The notes beneath the pieces were generated by a model that ran no database searches, was not told the origin of the DNA, and saw only the letters and a list, made by a program, of their open reading frames with translations. A DNA stretch of 64,000 nucleotides from Warburgia ugandensis (Eukaryota > Streptophyta > Magnoliopsida > Canellales > Canellaceae), in the NCBI GenBank assembly GCA_035236585.1, contig CP141127.1, forward strand, positions 45,708,001-45,772,000, in the 5' to 3' direction. Each line of letters opens with the position of its first letter. The first letter of the stretch is position 1. The position numbers and the translations under genes were made by a program. This document shows positions 12,701-24,383 of this stretch, piece by piece.

Positions 12701-13228
12701 TTTTTGTTATTTTCATTTTGTTTTCTTTTATTTATTTTAAAGTTTAATAATGATGTCCCCACTATTCTGAACACCATGATGCAAGTCAATGACAATGGTA
12801 AACCATACTAATGATGCTTTTCAACTCCATTGACTATCAAATTCTAGCTCCTGCAAGTGGGGCCCCCTTAGTGAAATTACAAACACACCCTTTTGTAAGA
12901 AAATTATTGTTTATTCATCCAATCTCCAATTTCAACAAACTTAGTGTCGTTGGATTCCTATCAATGAGTAGAATCCAGATTTTATAATTTCAATTTCATG
13001 TTCTTAGTTTTTTTTTTACTTTTAATTACCAAAATAGCCCTCACTTCGAAGTCCCATAACTTCCTTATCTGGACTCCTTTTTTGCATTCTTTGGGTTGTT
13101 GGATTCCATTTTCTAAGTAGAATATAATTATTTATATTTTAGTTCCTGATTCTAATTCCATAAAAGGTTATTCTCCTAGAAAACTCATACTTTGATCATG
13201 CAATAGTAAAATTTTGGGGTTGTTATAA

Positions 13229-13241
13229 TCTTCTCTCCTTC
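13229..13241 (-). other. Polypurine tract of element G
   Basis: On the minus strand GAAGGAGAGAAGAT directly precedes the LTR start. Upstream is a decayed form of the TTCGAGGA block seen before the A and B polypurine tracts. It would prime plus-strand DNA synthesis. Confidence 0.6.
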
Positions 13242-13492
13242 AACAAATTCCATCCTCGAAATTTTTGGTGTCATTACATTCTTCCTTCCTTAGAGAATTT
13301 CTTCTTTGAAATTCTTTTCATGATATCTTTCCAACAAGTCTAATAGTATTCTCATCTCATTGTAAATTCGAAGTCATATAATTACTTCAATAAAGCATCA
13401 ATCCTCAAAATATAAATGATTTTCAACTTAAACTAGATATTATGTCACTTCATAGCGTAGCTTTTCTATTTGCAATAAGCAGTAAGAATCAC

Positions 13493-13509
13493 TTTCGCTG
13501 CGTACTCTG
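13493..13509 (-). other. 17-base motif shared by A, B, C and G internal regions
   Basis: Minus strand reads CAGAGTACGCAGCGAAA, identical to the motif in A (22169) and C (30551, minus) and one base off B (37374), although the surrounding G sequence cannot be aligned with theirs. Confidence 0.8.
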
Positions 13510-15132
13510 ATAATAGCCTTTACTTGATAATCCATCAAAATGATAAATTACTGACTAAGTTTTTCTTTCGTTTCAACTTCCAAAATCCTTTAATTATAAT
13601 GATTCTTAAAACACATAATCTTTATCTCCAACTCAACCTTTCTATTTTCTTATCCATATAACTCTTTATACTAACTTCAAACACTGAATATATATTTCTC
13701 ACTTAAAGATTATCCCTTCTGCATATGCTTAACCAATTCTAACCTTATGAAACTCCGTATCTTTAAAATTTCAAGTATCATATTTTTGATGAAATTTCAG
13801 CAGAGTCTCCTCTATTTTTTGGACTTACGCATTTAACACATGCAATTGTGGTACACCTAATAATCCATTTAATCACAATAATACATTTATTAGACTCTGT
13901 CTCACCACATTCCATCATTCAATAGTAAAATTAAACATTCATCCCACATATCATCCTGATATACAAACTTTAATAGAATGAGACTTACTCTTCAATCTCT
14001 GCAAGTTCAATCACAATCTCATATTCTTCAACAGTATAGTGCAAACACATCATAAACTCATCAATTGATAAAAAATTTAATCACATATGCATCACCATCA
14101 CCACCATAAACATAATGGAAGACTTTCACATCATTCTACAGTATTTTGTCAAAATGTTCCTTAAATTACATTCATTTAGATATATGAAATTTCACATTCC
14201 CAACTACAAATAAAAAATCCAATTACTATCATGAATCTTACTTTAATTATATCATCATAGCCTTTGCTCACATAATTTTCCATCACCTCAACATATGTTC
14301 GAACAGATAAATCTTTCATTTCTCCAAACATGCATTTAATATCGAATGTGAATTCATATCATAACATTTCAATCATAATAATGAATATATTTTTTCATAA
14401 TCATTCATCCATTTCCACATATGAATCCAAAATAAAGAGATAGCCATTTAAATCAAATAACATCTCTGACGTATTCATATTCCAATTCACTAACAACAAC
14501 TTTTACCATTTCACCAAGGCTCAATATCTCAAATAAAACCATTAGTGTTCACAAATATTAATATAGTATCATCAAACTTTACATAATGATACTACACAGT
14601 TTCCATCATTACATACTAATACAATTGTTTAGTATGTTCTTTTCTAACATATGATTCAATCAAATTTCCTCACTTCACTTATCAAATAAGGTTATCTCAC
14701 TTAACCTCAGATATATATACAAACACTCTTCATCATAAGAGTCCAATTCATAGGGTCGATCAATAGCTAGTGGAATAACTGAAAGTCATTCATATCAAAT
14801 AACTAATCGAATGTCTTAATTTCAGACACAACTCAAATATCAGTTCTGATCTTTCAACATATATAGTTCAAGAATCTTTCTCTAAATAAGGGACAAATAC
14901 AAATCGCTTGTTTTCTTAAAGTATACCACCCTTCATAGGTAGTATCTGTTTCTCATAAATCAAGACTGCTATCTTTTATATATCCCATAGATCATTCTTC
15001 TTGTATCGGGATATGAATTTATTACCAAAATCATCACTAGTCAACAATCTAGTGATGTTAATTAGAAACATTAATTTCTTATTTAAATGGTGGTTTATTG
15101 AAATATAATTTAATCCTTTATTAAATATGCTT

Positions 15133-15655
15133 ACTTGTGATTAGGTAGTTTTTACATTTAGGTAGCACACACATGAGAATGCAAAGTATAATTTGATTCT
15201 TTATCATACACACTTGTGATTAGGTAGTTTTTACTTTTAGGAAGTACACACATGGCAATGAAAATTATAATTTGATTCTTTATCATACACACTTGTGATT
15301 AGGTAGTTTTTACATTTAGATAACACACACATGAGAATGCAAAGTATAGGGAAATCTTAAATCTTCATTATGCACACTTACTACTAAGTAGTTTTTACTT
15401 TAGGGAGCATACATATGAGAATGCAAAGTGTAGGTGATTTTAAATCTTCATCATACACACTTATAACTAAATAGTTTTTTACTTTATTGAACACACACAT
15501 GAAAATGCAAAGAGTCAAGGAAATTAAAGAGAAAATAGGGAAATGAAGCTCAGTAGTTTCTTCTAAGAGAATTTTAATTTTTTATCATGCACACTTCCTG
15601 TGATCAAGTAGTTTTTACTTTAAAGAGCACACATACGATAATGCTAAGTTTAGAG
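15133..15655. repeat. Minisatellite of about 80 bp, six units, in G internal region
   Basis: Units start at 15133, 15212, 15291, 15376, 15459 and 15593. Each opens with ACTT..., then TAGTTTTTAC and CACACATGAGAATGC-like blocks. The first two are 79 bp, the next two 85 and 83 bp; the fifth carries extra sequence; the sixth is partial. It contains no gene. Confidence 0.85.
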
Positions 15656-16750
15656 GAAAAGGTAATAGGAAATAGAACAAAGCAAATAAAGATAAGGAAA
15701 TAGGGAAACAGATAGAGTATGGTCAAAGAGATATGGAGATGAAATGAGAGAATGCTACAAGTCTGAGAAAAGTGAAGATAATGCAATGAGAATTATGAAG
15801 AGAAGTGTAAAATGGAGAGGAACAAGAAAAGAGCTAGAATTTGAAAATGCATAGGATTTCTCCTGTACAATGATTTTTACTGATTTTATTGATTTTAGTT
15901 TATTTTATTTATTAACCTTTAACTCCATCTTTCTTCTCAATTCATACATCATTCATCATCCATAACAATCATAATTGTAAAAAAATACATGTCATCATTC
16001 ATCATTCATTCACTTTACAACTGATATAATGTAAGATTTTACCATATCTTGTCTTCTACTTAAGAAGACTATTTTATCATAACAACATCATTTCATCATT
16101 GTGACAATCAACATTGTCTCATAATTTGCAATTCAATTCAATCTTGGTATCATACCCAACTCTATCATATCACATGAGGATATACTTATCATTCTTTTGA
16201 TAAGCCTTAATAAACATTTCCTCGAATAAGTTCTTCTACTAGCGACTTATCCATCAACTAGAGTTATCATCTCAACTACCATTTTTAACTTTTCACAAAT
16301 ACATTCATATTTAACATAATTATACCTCATCATCTGTAGTGACCCCAATTTTTGTAATATTAAAGGCCCATAAAAAGTTCAGTTTGAAAGATAAGGGCAT
16401 TTTGGTCATTTCACTAGTTGCCTTGACTAAACCCAGGAATTTGGTCCTAAAAGTGGTGCCATTAGATGTGTCTCAGAAAAAGGAATCCAACGAGACCAAA
16501 ATCACCCAAAATGGAGTTAAAATGAGCAAGATATGGCCCTTTGAAGATCAGGGGCAAAACTATAAATTTCACATAAACGACTTAACCTGAAAAACACAGG
16601 TGCCCGTTTTGATACGGGCACCCTTCATCTTCAACCTCCTAGAGGTTTCTAGAACGGTGGTGTTTCAAGAAGAAACCACTGTCATTCTGGAGGTTTCTCC
16701 ACCGCCATTCAAAGGTAGTTAGAACCCCTCCAGAACTCTCTTTAAAAGCC

Positions 16751-16760
16751 CTATAAATAG
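16751..16760 (+). promoter_or_regulatory. TATA box of A 5' LTR
   Basis: CTATAAATAG within the LTR, 416 bp from its start; the right LTR has the same sequence at 22780-22789. Transcription should begin about 30 bp downstream. Confidence 0.65.
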
Positions 16761-18027
16761 AGCTCTTGGGTGCCTCTAATGGCAGCCCAAAACCTCGGAG
16801 AAAACCCATCATGGAGCAGTGACCAAGAGGGGAAAATGTGGAGAGAAAACTAGCCATGAAGCAGGTATGCTCAAAAACTCCCCAAACCCATCTCACCCAT
16901 AGTCCTAGGCTCAATTCCCCTAAGTTTTTGCATGAAAAACCATGCAAAACAGAGCCTGGGAGAGCCACTAAGGACCCTGGGACATCCCTAGAGCCACACT
17001 GGTTCGACAGGGCCGAACTAGGGTGACCTGAGGACGACCCAGGTCTTTAACGGGCAGGACGATCCAATAGGAACGTCCCACGTCGACGCAGGTCGACGTC
17101 CGTTTGAAAAACCAAACGGGCGGGATGCGCCCGCTAAAGGGACAGACGAGCGGAGATGTCGCGCTCATCTACAGACGCGCCCGCTGAGGCGCACACACCA
17201 GATACACAGTGCGCTAGCGTATGTCTAACTTTTGTTACTTAAGGAAGCAGGGCGCATGACGCAGACGCGCAGTGCCCTAGCATTCCGACTTTTTGTCTTT
17301 AAAGACTCTATGCACATACAACACTAAAACGCTTATAACTTGAGATCTAGAGCTCCGATTGAGGCGCCGCAAAAGGCGTTGTGTCCATATCGACAACACG
17401 GACACATCCAAACTATAAAATCTCTGATCAAGGGCCAATAAAAGGTGGGCATGACCCTTAGAATAGGATGGTGGGGCGTGACCACTAGAACTTTGGAAAA
17501 CTGAGAATGCCAAGGCCCAATTAGGACCTTAGGACACCCATAGGCATAGGGATGGACCCCTAATGCCTAAATAATAAGACCCAACTACTCTAAACCCATA
17601 AAAGATAGGTTAAACTAACATTGAGTCCCCAAACCATGTTCAGGAGCGTACGAGGACAAGAGGGTTAACACGATCTAGTGAGGTAGGTGCTCTATCACTA
17701 TTAGATTCTTTTAAAAGATCTATTATTGTTTTGAGAACATATGTTATAATTATATGACTTGTTTAGCATGACTTGATTTAGCATGCATATGATAAACGTT
17801 TTGTACATAGACATGTTTCGTAAAAGATTGCATATACATTATGCACATATATGTTTTGTAAACAAGTGCATACATTGCATGATTTAAGTACTTGCAAAGA
17901 TTGCATGTCCTTGAGGGTTGCCAAAAGACGTTGGAGTGCCGAGGGCCAGGTAGTTGTGAGGGACCCAAAGAGGACTAGTTTTGAAAAGAGGTTTTTGCTT
18001 GTCTGCATGATAAGTGTAGCCTTAGCC

Positions 18028-18158
18028 GATGAGGACGGGCTGATGAGGCCGGGTCGATGAGGGCGGGCCAAAGAGAGCTGACAGGCTTCTAGGCTGGTAG
18101 GCTTCTAGACTGGCAAGCTTCTAGGCTGGCAGGCTTCTAGGCTATCAGGATTCTAGGC
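18028..18158 (+). repeat. Two short tandem repeats in A 5' LTR
   Basis: Three units of about 14 bp (consensus GATGAGGRCGGGCT, 18028-18069) are followed by about five units of 15-16 bp built on GGCTTCTAGGCTGGCA (18081-18158). The equivalent part of the A right LTR is missing because of truncation. C carries related CCCGCCCTCATC units near 43370. Confidence 0.8.
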
Positions 18159-18633
18159 AAGGTTATGACTATGAATGCAAGACTAGCATTGCATGCGTGT
18201 TTTGCAACCGATTTCATAAATTGCATGATTTACGACAAATAAGTGTCATATGCCCCGTGGAGGTATATGATCCTGTGTCCCTAGGTACCCGGGGACCACA
18301 CGGTGGTGAGGTCATTGGCATAGTGTACCCTATGGTTTCATGAATTTATGTGCATTGCATATGGCATGATATGAGGTTGGTCGACCATACCATACTAGAG
18401 GTCCATGAGTTGGACTCCATGAAGCATTTATTGCATATCATGATGTCATCATATATATATGATACTTTCAGTTTTGGATTATGTGATCTTTTAAGTCATG
18501 AGAATTTCAGTTGATTATGGATTCTTATACTGATATTGAACTCGAGTATTCAAACATACGCATGTTTTGAATGAGCATATGATTTTGAAACATCCCATGC
18601 ATTTATAAAACTAGCAGTGATAGACTCCTACTG

Positions 18634-18650
18634 AGTATATTATATACTCA
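18634..18650 (+). other. Small hairpin near LTR end (A)
   Basis: GAGTATA TTA TATACTC, a perfect 7-bp stem just before a CACCC block. B and C keep a decayed version (33774-33790 and minus 42838-42856). Confidence 0.5.
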
Positions 18651-19096
18651 CCCAATCCTTAACATTTTTCAGACATTAGTAAGCACTCAAGGACAAGATA
18701 CGTCCGTATGTATCATGGTTCAGGACAGCTCCACTCCCAAAAAGAGGACATCTATGTTAGTGCTATGAGCAAGTGAATCCAAAAGGAAACAAATATACAT
18801 GTAAGTGAACTCTCAACCCTTTGGACATGTGTTTGTACTTAGTTACAGTTGGGCTGTGCATTGTGATTGGAAAGACCTAGGGAAAAACATTTATGATTTC
18901 TGAAGTTTTTCAAAAACTACCTTAGTTGTTGCAAAAGCAAATGACACTCGGGGTTTTCAAAAATGAGTTTAAAACTAAAGGTTTTTCGCTGCATTGCATG
19001 GTTTTTATAAAATGGTTTTCAAATAGGGATGCATCCCGCCTTAGGAAATTAGACATTGCATTTAAAAATGCATGAGAAAACTCGGGTCGTCACAGT

Positions 19097-19108
19097 TGGT
19101 ATCAGAGC
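19097..19108 (+). other. Primer-binding site of A (initiator-Met tRNA)
   Basis: TGGTATCAGAGC, two bases after the LTR end, complementary to the 3' end of plant initiator-Met tRNA. Exact 12-base match. Confidence 0.9.
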
Positions 19109-22100
19109 CCAGGTTTTATCCTTTCGTAGCCAGTCCAGCGTGTCCAAGGGTCATAGACAATAAAGAAAATCATGGATAAGTAGTATAAATAGGAGTAGTA
19201 GGGATGACTACTTCTATTCGAGGATTATAATGACTTAAGACATTTCACCATAAACACATAGGTGAAAAAGGAGATAGTCCTAGCAAATACTTAGATATTG
19301 GATTGCTTGAATCCTATCAAAATTATAGGAAATAAGAATTATTGTGCAGTGATGCAAAGATGAAATCTCATATAAGGATTATTGTAAGGTGCAAATATGA
19401 AAACTCATATATGGATGATGAGAATGAATGAATGAAGATGATTAAAGGACTTATTAGAAGATAGAGTTGATCTGTAATAAAGTAATCTCGTCAAAGGTGA
19501 AAAAAATTGAAGAACCTAGGTGGATATCTTCCATCATAAAGAGTATGAAGGGATATGAGATGAGTATGATAAGGGATTTAAAAGACAGACTTTGAGATGA
19601 TTTTGATAATAATAAGAGCGATGAGAATGCAAGATGATATTAGGGGATAAGAGTGACTCATACTAGATCACAAAGGTATAGCTCAATACCTTAATTGGAG
19701 TCTTATGAAGAGTGAAATGCTATTGAATAATAACCACTTGAGTATTATGGAGCAAATCAAGTAACATGTTATGAGATTAAGAGAAACATAACATGAATAT
19801 GATAGGGTAATGAATTCGACCAAGTCGTCAAAAGATTTTGACGATAATATTGGAGATAATAAATCTATAGATTGATCCTAACAAGAACTTGTAAGAAAAG
19901 TATAGCATGATCAAAACGTCAATACCATTGTATGAATTATATTGAGGCTATAGGCAATTGAGGATTTCAATAATCTCAAGACAAGTATTCACTTTATCAT
20001 ATCTAAGTAAAGGAATAGATGAAGTATCAATTATATGCAACAAAGCATATAGAAGCCATTGATCCAGGTGGACCAAATGAGGATTTTGAAGAAAAGAGAG
20101 AGAGAGATAGAGATGTAACTATAAGTATTCAATATTAGAAGATCATGACCTTATGATGACACATACAAATATTCCATCATAAAGAGTATCAAGGGAATAA
20201 TAGTCGAGTTAGCAATGATACGTATAATAGAAAGGAAGCATATGGGATTTAAGACTTTGAGTAGAGTATCAAATTTCAGGAGATTATGTGACAAGAAAGT
20301 TTCGAAAAAAGTGACTAACTAGAAATTAAACTTTTACAAATGGTTTGATATCGGATCCATTAGCTTATGGGGAACACCCATGGATGTAATAAAAAGAAAA
20401 TTTTGGTGATATCTCACCTTGCCACTACATGAGTAAATAAAAAGGAATTAGGCCAGGACAGTAACTTGTCCATCTATCTACCTTTAGCAAGAAGAGTACC
20501 ATCAATGATCAAATGAAGGTCTTGCTATCATCAATTGGAAGACCAAATATCTTAAGACCATCATTAAGTGTTGTCAACTAAATAGAGGCATCCCACCCTA
20601 ATTAATCAAGTATGTTAATATCTATGAGTTAGTAGTTGAGGTTATATACTGAGAAGGATGTTATAAGTCTTTAGACTTGAGTACTTGATAGGCTAAGTCA
20701 ATTGAGGGTATAAGGCCAATTGATTAGGCCACATCATGAAGTTGATTAGGCCACATCATGAAGAGCTACAAGTACAATAAATATGGTAACAACTGAGATA
20801 GGAGCAAAATTAAGAAGTGATCTAAACCAATGTGAAAGGTTTTTCAAACCTTAGTGACTACCATGACAAGGTGAAGAAATTACTTTGGGTCTGAAAAATA
20901 CTACAGACTTGGATTGAAAGAAAGGTATATAAGTACCGATCACTCTAGAGGCCCTTAAGCTTATCGAATAAAGTCTTTCTATGTCTAAGAAAATGTTTAT
21001 GCTTATCTGAGTATTATAAAAACTTGTGGAGTTAACAACTTCAGTACAATTTGATATAATTGCTATTGGAGACGAATTATTGCTATTATAAGCTAAGTAT
21101 GAGAAGGCACTTAAAAGATAAAATAAGGAGGCACTTGAAAAATAAAATTTGAGGAATTGAGAAAATCACTACTTATGAGGATACCTCCTGACAATACAGA
21201 CTACATGGTGACGATAAAGCCTTGGTAAAAGATTGAACAATATATTGACATGGGGATAAGGTGAGATGGCTAGCACACTATAAGGTAAGATTGGATGTTA
21301 CATTGCCTTTTTGATAAATAGTTAGTCGTTATGAGCATATACCAAGTATGAAAAATCAATTAAAGGAATTTCTTAACTGGATTGAGTATAGAACTTTTGA
21401 ACTAGAAGGTAATGAAGAAAACCATCAAGCAAAGAAAGGACAAAGAGGATGATGACAAAGGATTCAACCATGACCTCGTAAGGGTATACGGTGATGAATA
21501 AGAGACTCTTTGCTTTGCATAAATAGGAACATTATTAACACTCCTAATAACAAGTTGATGTGAATAGTGAGATAGGCCTCTAGAAGAGAACAATGGACCA
21601 TGATATATTTGACATGAGTATGCATAAACTCTTCAAGAAGAAAAAGCATTTGATGACTTCAGCATCTATGAAACTTGATGAATAGTTTGAATGTCCTAAT
21701 CGTAATATGAGGTAGTATTAGTGATGGAAGATGGTACTAATTGGCTTTCATGATTTCATTTTGAATATAACCTTGAGTCACATATGGAAAACAACAGACA
21801 GTTGAAATTCGAAGTTAATCAAGGGTTTCGCTATAGAACACATGATACCATATCAGTTATTGAAGTATCTTGGAGACAAGGGTAAGAAGCAAAGTTAGAC
21901 ACAATAGAAAGAAGGTAACTTTTTGGACTTGTGGATAATGAAAGAGATCACTAGATGAAAAGGATTATCCTATGATATTCAAAATAGGAGAAATAAGATA
22001 ATATGATCTTGGAAGAAGTATATTCATGAGCAAAGAAGCATGATCTTACGAGGAGACTATCTTATACATGATAAGATAAGTATAGGAATCTAAGGAATTC

Positions 22101-22168
22101 AAGATAGATGAAGTACCGCTAGGAAACGGTATTGATAAATCGACACGTACGAGAGTATGGCGCTGCAT

Positions 22169-22185
22169 CAGAGTACGCAGCGAAA
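22169..22185 (+). other. 17-base conserved motif in A
   Basis: CAGAGTACGCAGCGAAA, about 180 bp before the 3' LTR. See the copies in B, C and G. Confidence 0.85.
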
Positions 22186-22348
22186 ACAGGCCCTTATGGG
22201 TAAGGCCTTATAGGAGGAACAATGGAAATAATAAATTGAGGATGAACCTAGAATTGATTCCTAGAGGGGAATGCATTCACCAAGAAATCATCTAAGAGAC
22301 AAATACCTCGAAGATAATAAGTTATGGAATTTCGAGGACGAAATTCTT

Positions 22349-22363
22349 TTAAGGGGGGAATAA
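22349..22363 (+). other. Polypurine tract of A
   Basis: TTAAGGGGGGAATAA immediately before the 3' LTR. Together with the upstream GAATTTCGAGGACGAAATTC block it is the arrangement known at the 3' end of plant Tekay/Del-type Ty3/gypsy elements. Confidence 0.85.
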
Positions 22364-23972
22364 TGTAATGACCCCAATTTTTGTAATATTAAAAGCCCAT
22401 AAAAAGTTCAGTTTTAAAGATAAGGGCATTTTGGTCATTTCACTAGTTTCCTTGACTAAACCCAGTAATTTGGTCCTACAAGTGGTACCATTAGATGTGT
22501 CTCAGAAAAAGGAATCCAACGAGACCAAAATCACCCAAAACGGAGTTAAAATGAGCAAGATATGGCCCTTTGAAGATCAGGGGCAAAACTATAAATTTCA
22601 CATAAACGACTTAACCTGAAAAACACAGGTGCCCGTTTTGATACGGGCACCCTTCATCTTCAACCTCCTAGAGGTTTCTAGAACGGTGGTGTTTCAAGAA
22701 GAAACCACTGTCATTCTGGAGGTTTCTCCACCGCCATTCAAAGGTAGTTAGAACCCCTCCAGAACTCTCTTTAAAAGCCCTATAAATAGAGCTCTTGGGT
22801 GCCTCTAATGGCAGCCCAAAACCTTGGAGAAAACCCATCGCGGAGCAGTGACTAAGAGGGGAAAACGTTGAGAGAAAACCAGCCATGAAGCAGGTATGCT
22901 CAAAAACTCCCCAAACCCATCTCACCCATAGTCCTAGGCTCAATTTCCCTAAGTTTTTGCATGAAAAACCATGCAAAACGGAGCCTGAGAGAGCCACCAA
23001 GGACCCTGGGATGTCCCCAGGGCTGAACCAGGGTGACCTGAGGATGACCCAGGTCTCTAATGGGTGGGACGATCCAATAGGAATGTCCCACGTCGACACA
23101 GGTCGATGTCCATTTGAAAAACCAAACGGGCGGGACACGCCCGCTAAAGGGACAGACGAGCGGAGATGTCGCGCGCGTCTGCAGACGCGCCCGCTGAGGC
23201 GCACACCGCAGATGCGCAGCGCACTAGCGCACATCGAACTTTTGTTACTTAAGGAAGCAGGGCGCATGACGCAAACGCGCAGCGCCCTAGCATTCTGACT
23301 TTTTGTCTTTAAAGACTCTATGGACATACAACACTAAAACGCTTATAACTTAAGATCTAGAGCTCTGATTGAGGCGCCACAAAAGGCGTTGTGTCTGTAT
23401 CGATGACGCGGACACATCCAAACTATAAAATCTCTAATCAAGGCCCAATCAAAGGTGGTCATGACCCTTAGAATAGGATGGTGGCATGTGACCACTAGAA
23501 CTTTGGAAAACTGAGAATGCCAAGGCCCAATTAGGACCTTAGGACACCCATAGGCATAGGGATGGACCCCTAATGCCTAAGTAATAAGACCCAACTACTC
23601 TAAACCCATAAAATATAGGTTAAACTAACATTGAGTCCCCAAACCATGTTCAGGAGCGTACGAGGACAAGAGGGTTAACGCGATCTAGTCAGGTAGGTGC
23701 TCTATCACTATTAGATTCTTTTAAAAGATCTATTATTGTTTTGAGAACATATGTTATAAGTATATGACTTGTTTAACATGACTTGATTTAGCATGCATAT
23801 GATAAACGTTTTGTACATATACATGTTTCGTAAAAGATTGCATATACATTATGCACATATATGTTTTGTAAACAAGTGCATACATTGCATGATTTAAGTA
23901 CTTGCAAAGATTGCATGTCCTTGAGGGTTGCCGAAAGACGCTGGAGTGCCGAGGGCCAGGCAGTTGTGAGGG
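22364..23972 (+). mobile_element. A 3' LTR, truncated
   Basis: Matches 16335-17969 and then stops at a GTGAGGG sequence; the last 1.1 kb of the LTR is absent. Beyond it lies a 17-bp duplication (23970-24003) and element D. A 219-codon minus frame (22668-23327) crosses the GC-rich part; its counterpart in the intact LTR is broken into several frames, so it is not a gene. Confidence 0.9.
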
Positions 23973-24003
23973 CGGCCCCTCAGTAAGGGCGTCCCCTCAG
24001 TAA
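23970..24003. repeat. 17-bp tandem duplication at the A/D junction
   Basis: GGGCGGCCCCTCAGTAA is followed directly by a second copy with one base changed. It lies exactly where A sequence ends, and looks like filler or slippage DNA at a repair junction. Confidence 0.85.
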
Positions 24004-24343
24004 AAAAAATTTCAGAAAACAAAGCAATGAAAATTCTTTTATTTTAAAACTTGTTTTGAAAACCCAAGTCACCACTTCATACATAACATAAGTACAATTT
24101 GTGTACAAAATAAAATTCCATTGAAGGAATATGATTTTATTAAACTTCCAGGATCCATCTAGTGGTTCACAGTACACAACCGATTGTATCCTTACAATAC
24201 TTGTCCAAATACACAATTCAAATTACAAAGTTCTAAATACAATACATGCTCTCTATACAATGTTTCAAGGGATATAGCCTTATTACTTATTCTTCACTAG
24301 TTCTTCAAGTTTTGAGCTCCTAAGTCTCCTTCTCTGTATCTGA

Positions 24344-24383
24344 GATATTGTAAACATTTGAACATTTACAATATCTCAGCAAG
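24344..24383 (-). other. Conserved hairpin in D
   Basis: Inverted repeat with 15-bp arms, CTGAGATATTGTAAA and TTTACAATATCTCAG, 10-base loop. It is followed by AGCAAGCTATGCTTGGTAGG as in the G LTRs, while sequence just outside has diverged. Confidence 0.8.

Larger units (their letters stand above)
9339..13227 (-). mobile_element. G 3' LTR (left)
   Basis: 3.89-kb LTR starting TGTGACATCC and ending GTTATA (expected GTTACA). It pairs along its length with 46449-50306. Short open frames in its GC-richer part (11639-12750) recur in the other LTR but disagree in frame and stops, so they are not genes. It contains a (TA)n run at 9488-9510 and the hairpin at 9725-9761. Confidence 0.9.
13228..16334 (-). 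mobile_element. G internal region, 3' part
   Basis: 3.1 kb of AT-rich minus-strand internal DNA without a coding frame. Landmarks are the polypurine tract (13229-13241), the 17-base conserved motif (13493-13509) and a six-unit minisatellite (15133-15655). No similarity to gag or pol was recognised. It ends where element A was inserted. Confidence 0.75.
16335..19094 (+). mobile_element. A 5' LTR
   Basis: 2.76-kb LTR, TGTAGTGACC...GTCACA. Order of parts: U3 with a motif shared with B, C and G (16483-16518), TATA box (16751), possible splice donor (16864/16865), a GC-rich middle, short tandem repeats (18028-18158) and a U5-like end that is shared with B and C. The 83-codon frame at 16339-16590 recurs in the right LTR only because LTRs are copies. 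Confidence 0.9.
19095..22363 (+). mobile_element. A internal region, non-coding
   Basis: 3.27 kb with stops in every frame. It can be followed along most of its length in B (34178-37569) and in reverse in C (30355-31219 and 40449-42436); for example 19240-19400 matches 34330-34470 and minus 42160-42310. No gag, protease, RT or integrase motif was recognised. It ends with the conserved block GAATTTCGAGGACGAAATTC before the polypurine tract. Confidence 0.85.
16335..23972 (+). mobile_element. LARD-like retrotransposon A (3' LTR truncated)
   Basis: Plus-strand element inserted in G: 5' LTR 16335-19094, PBS 19097-19108, internal 19095-22363, polypurine tract, then a 3' LTR cut after 1.61 of 2.76 kb. 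The internal region is conserved with B and C but has no frame over 63 codons, so the element depended on enzymes from elsewhere. LTR identity is high: 8 differences in about 225 bp at the start, by eye. The left flank ends tcatc; its partner is lost with the truncated end. Confidence 0.9.

Noticed and set aside
11639-12750. Cluster of 60-106-codon frames on both strands, repeated near 48470-49830
   Set aside because: They are the GC-richer part of the two G LTRs. Frames do not agree between the copies; stops and indels differ.
16339-16590. 83-codon frame repeated at 22368-22619 with few changes
   Set aside because: Both copies are the start of the A LTRs, which are identical at insertion, so similarity is not evidence for coding. 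The frame begins at the LTR edge and has no counterpart in B or C.
22668-23327. 219-codon minus-strand open frame, the longest of the A element
   Set aside because: It lies in the truncated A 3' LTR; in the paired LTR (16639-17168) the same stretch is broken into shorter frames, and composition is GC-rich with few stops. No domain seen.
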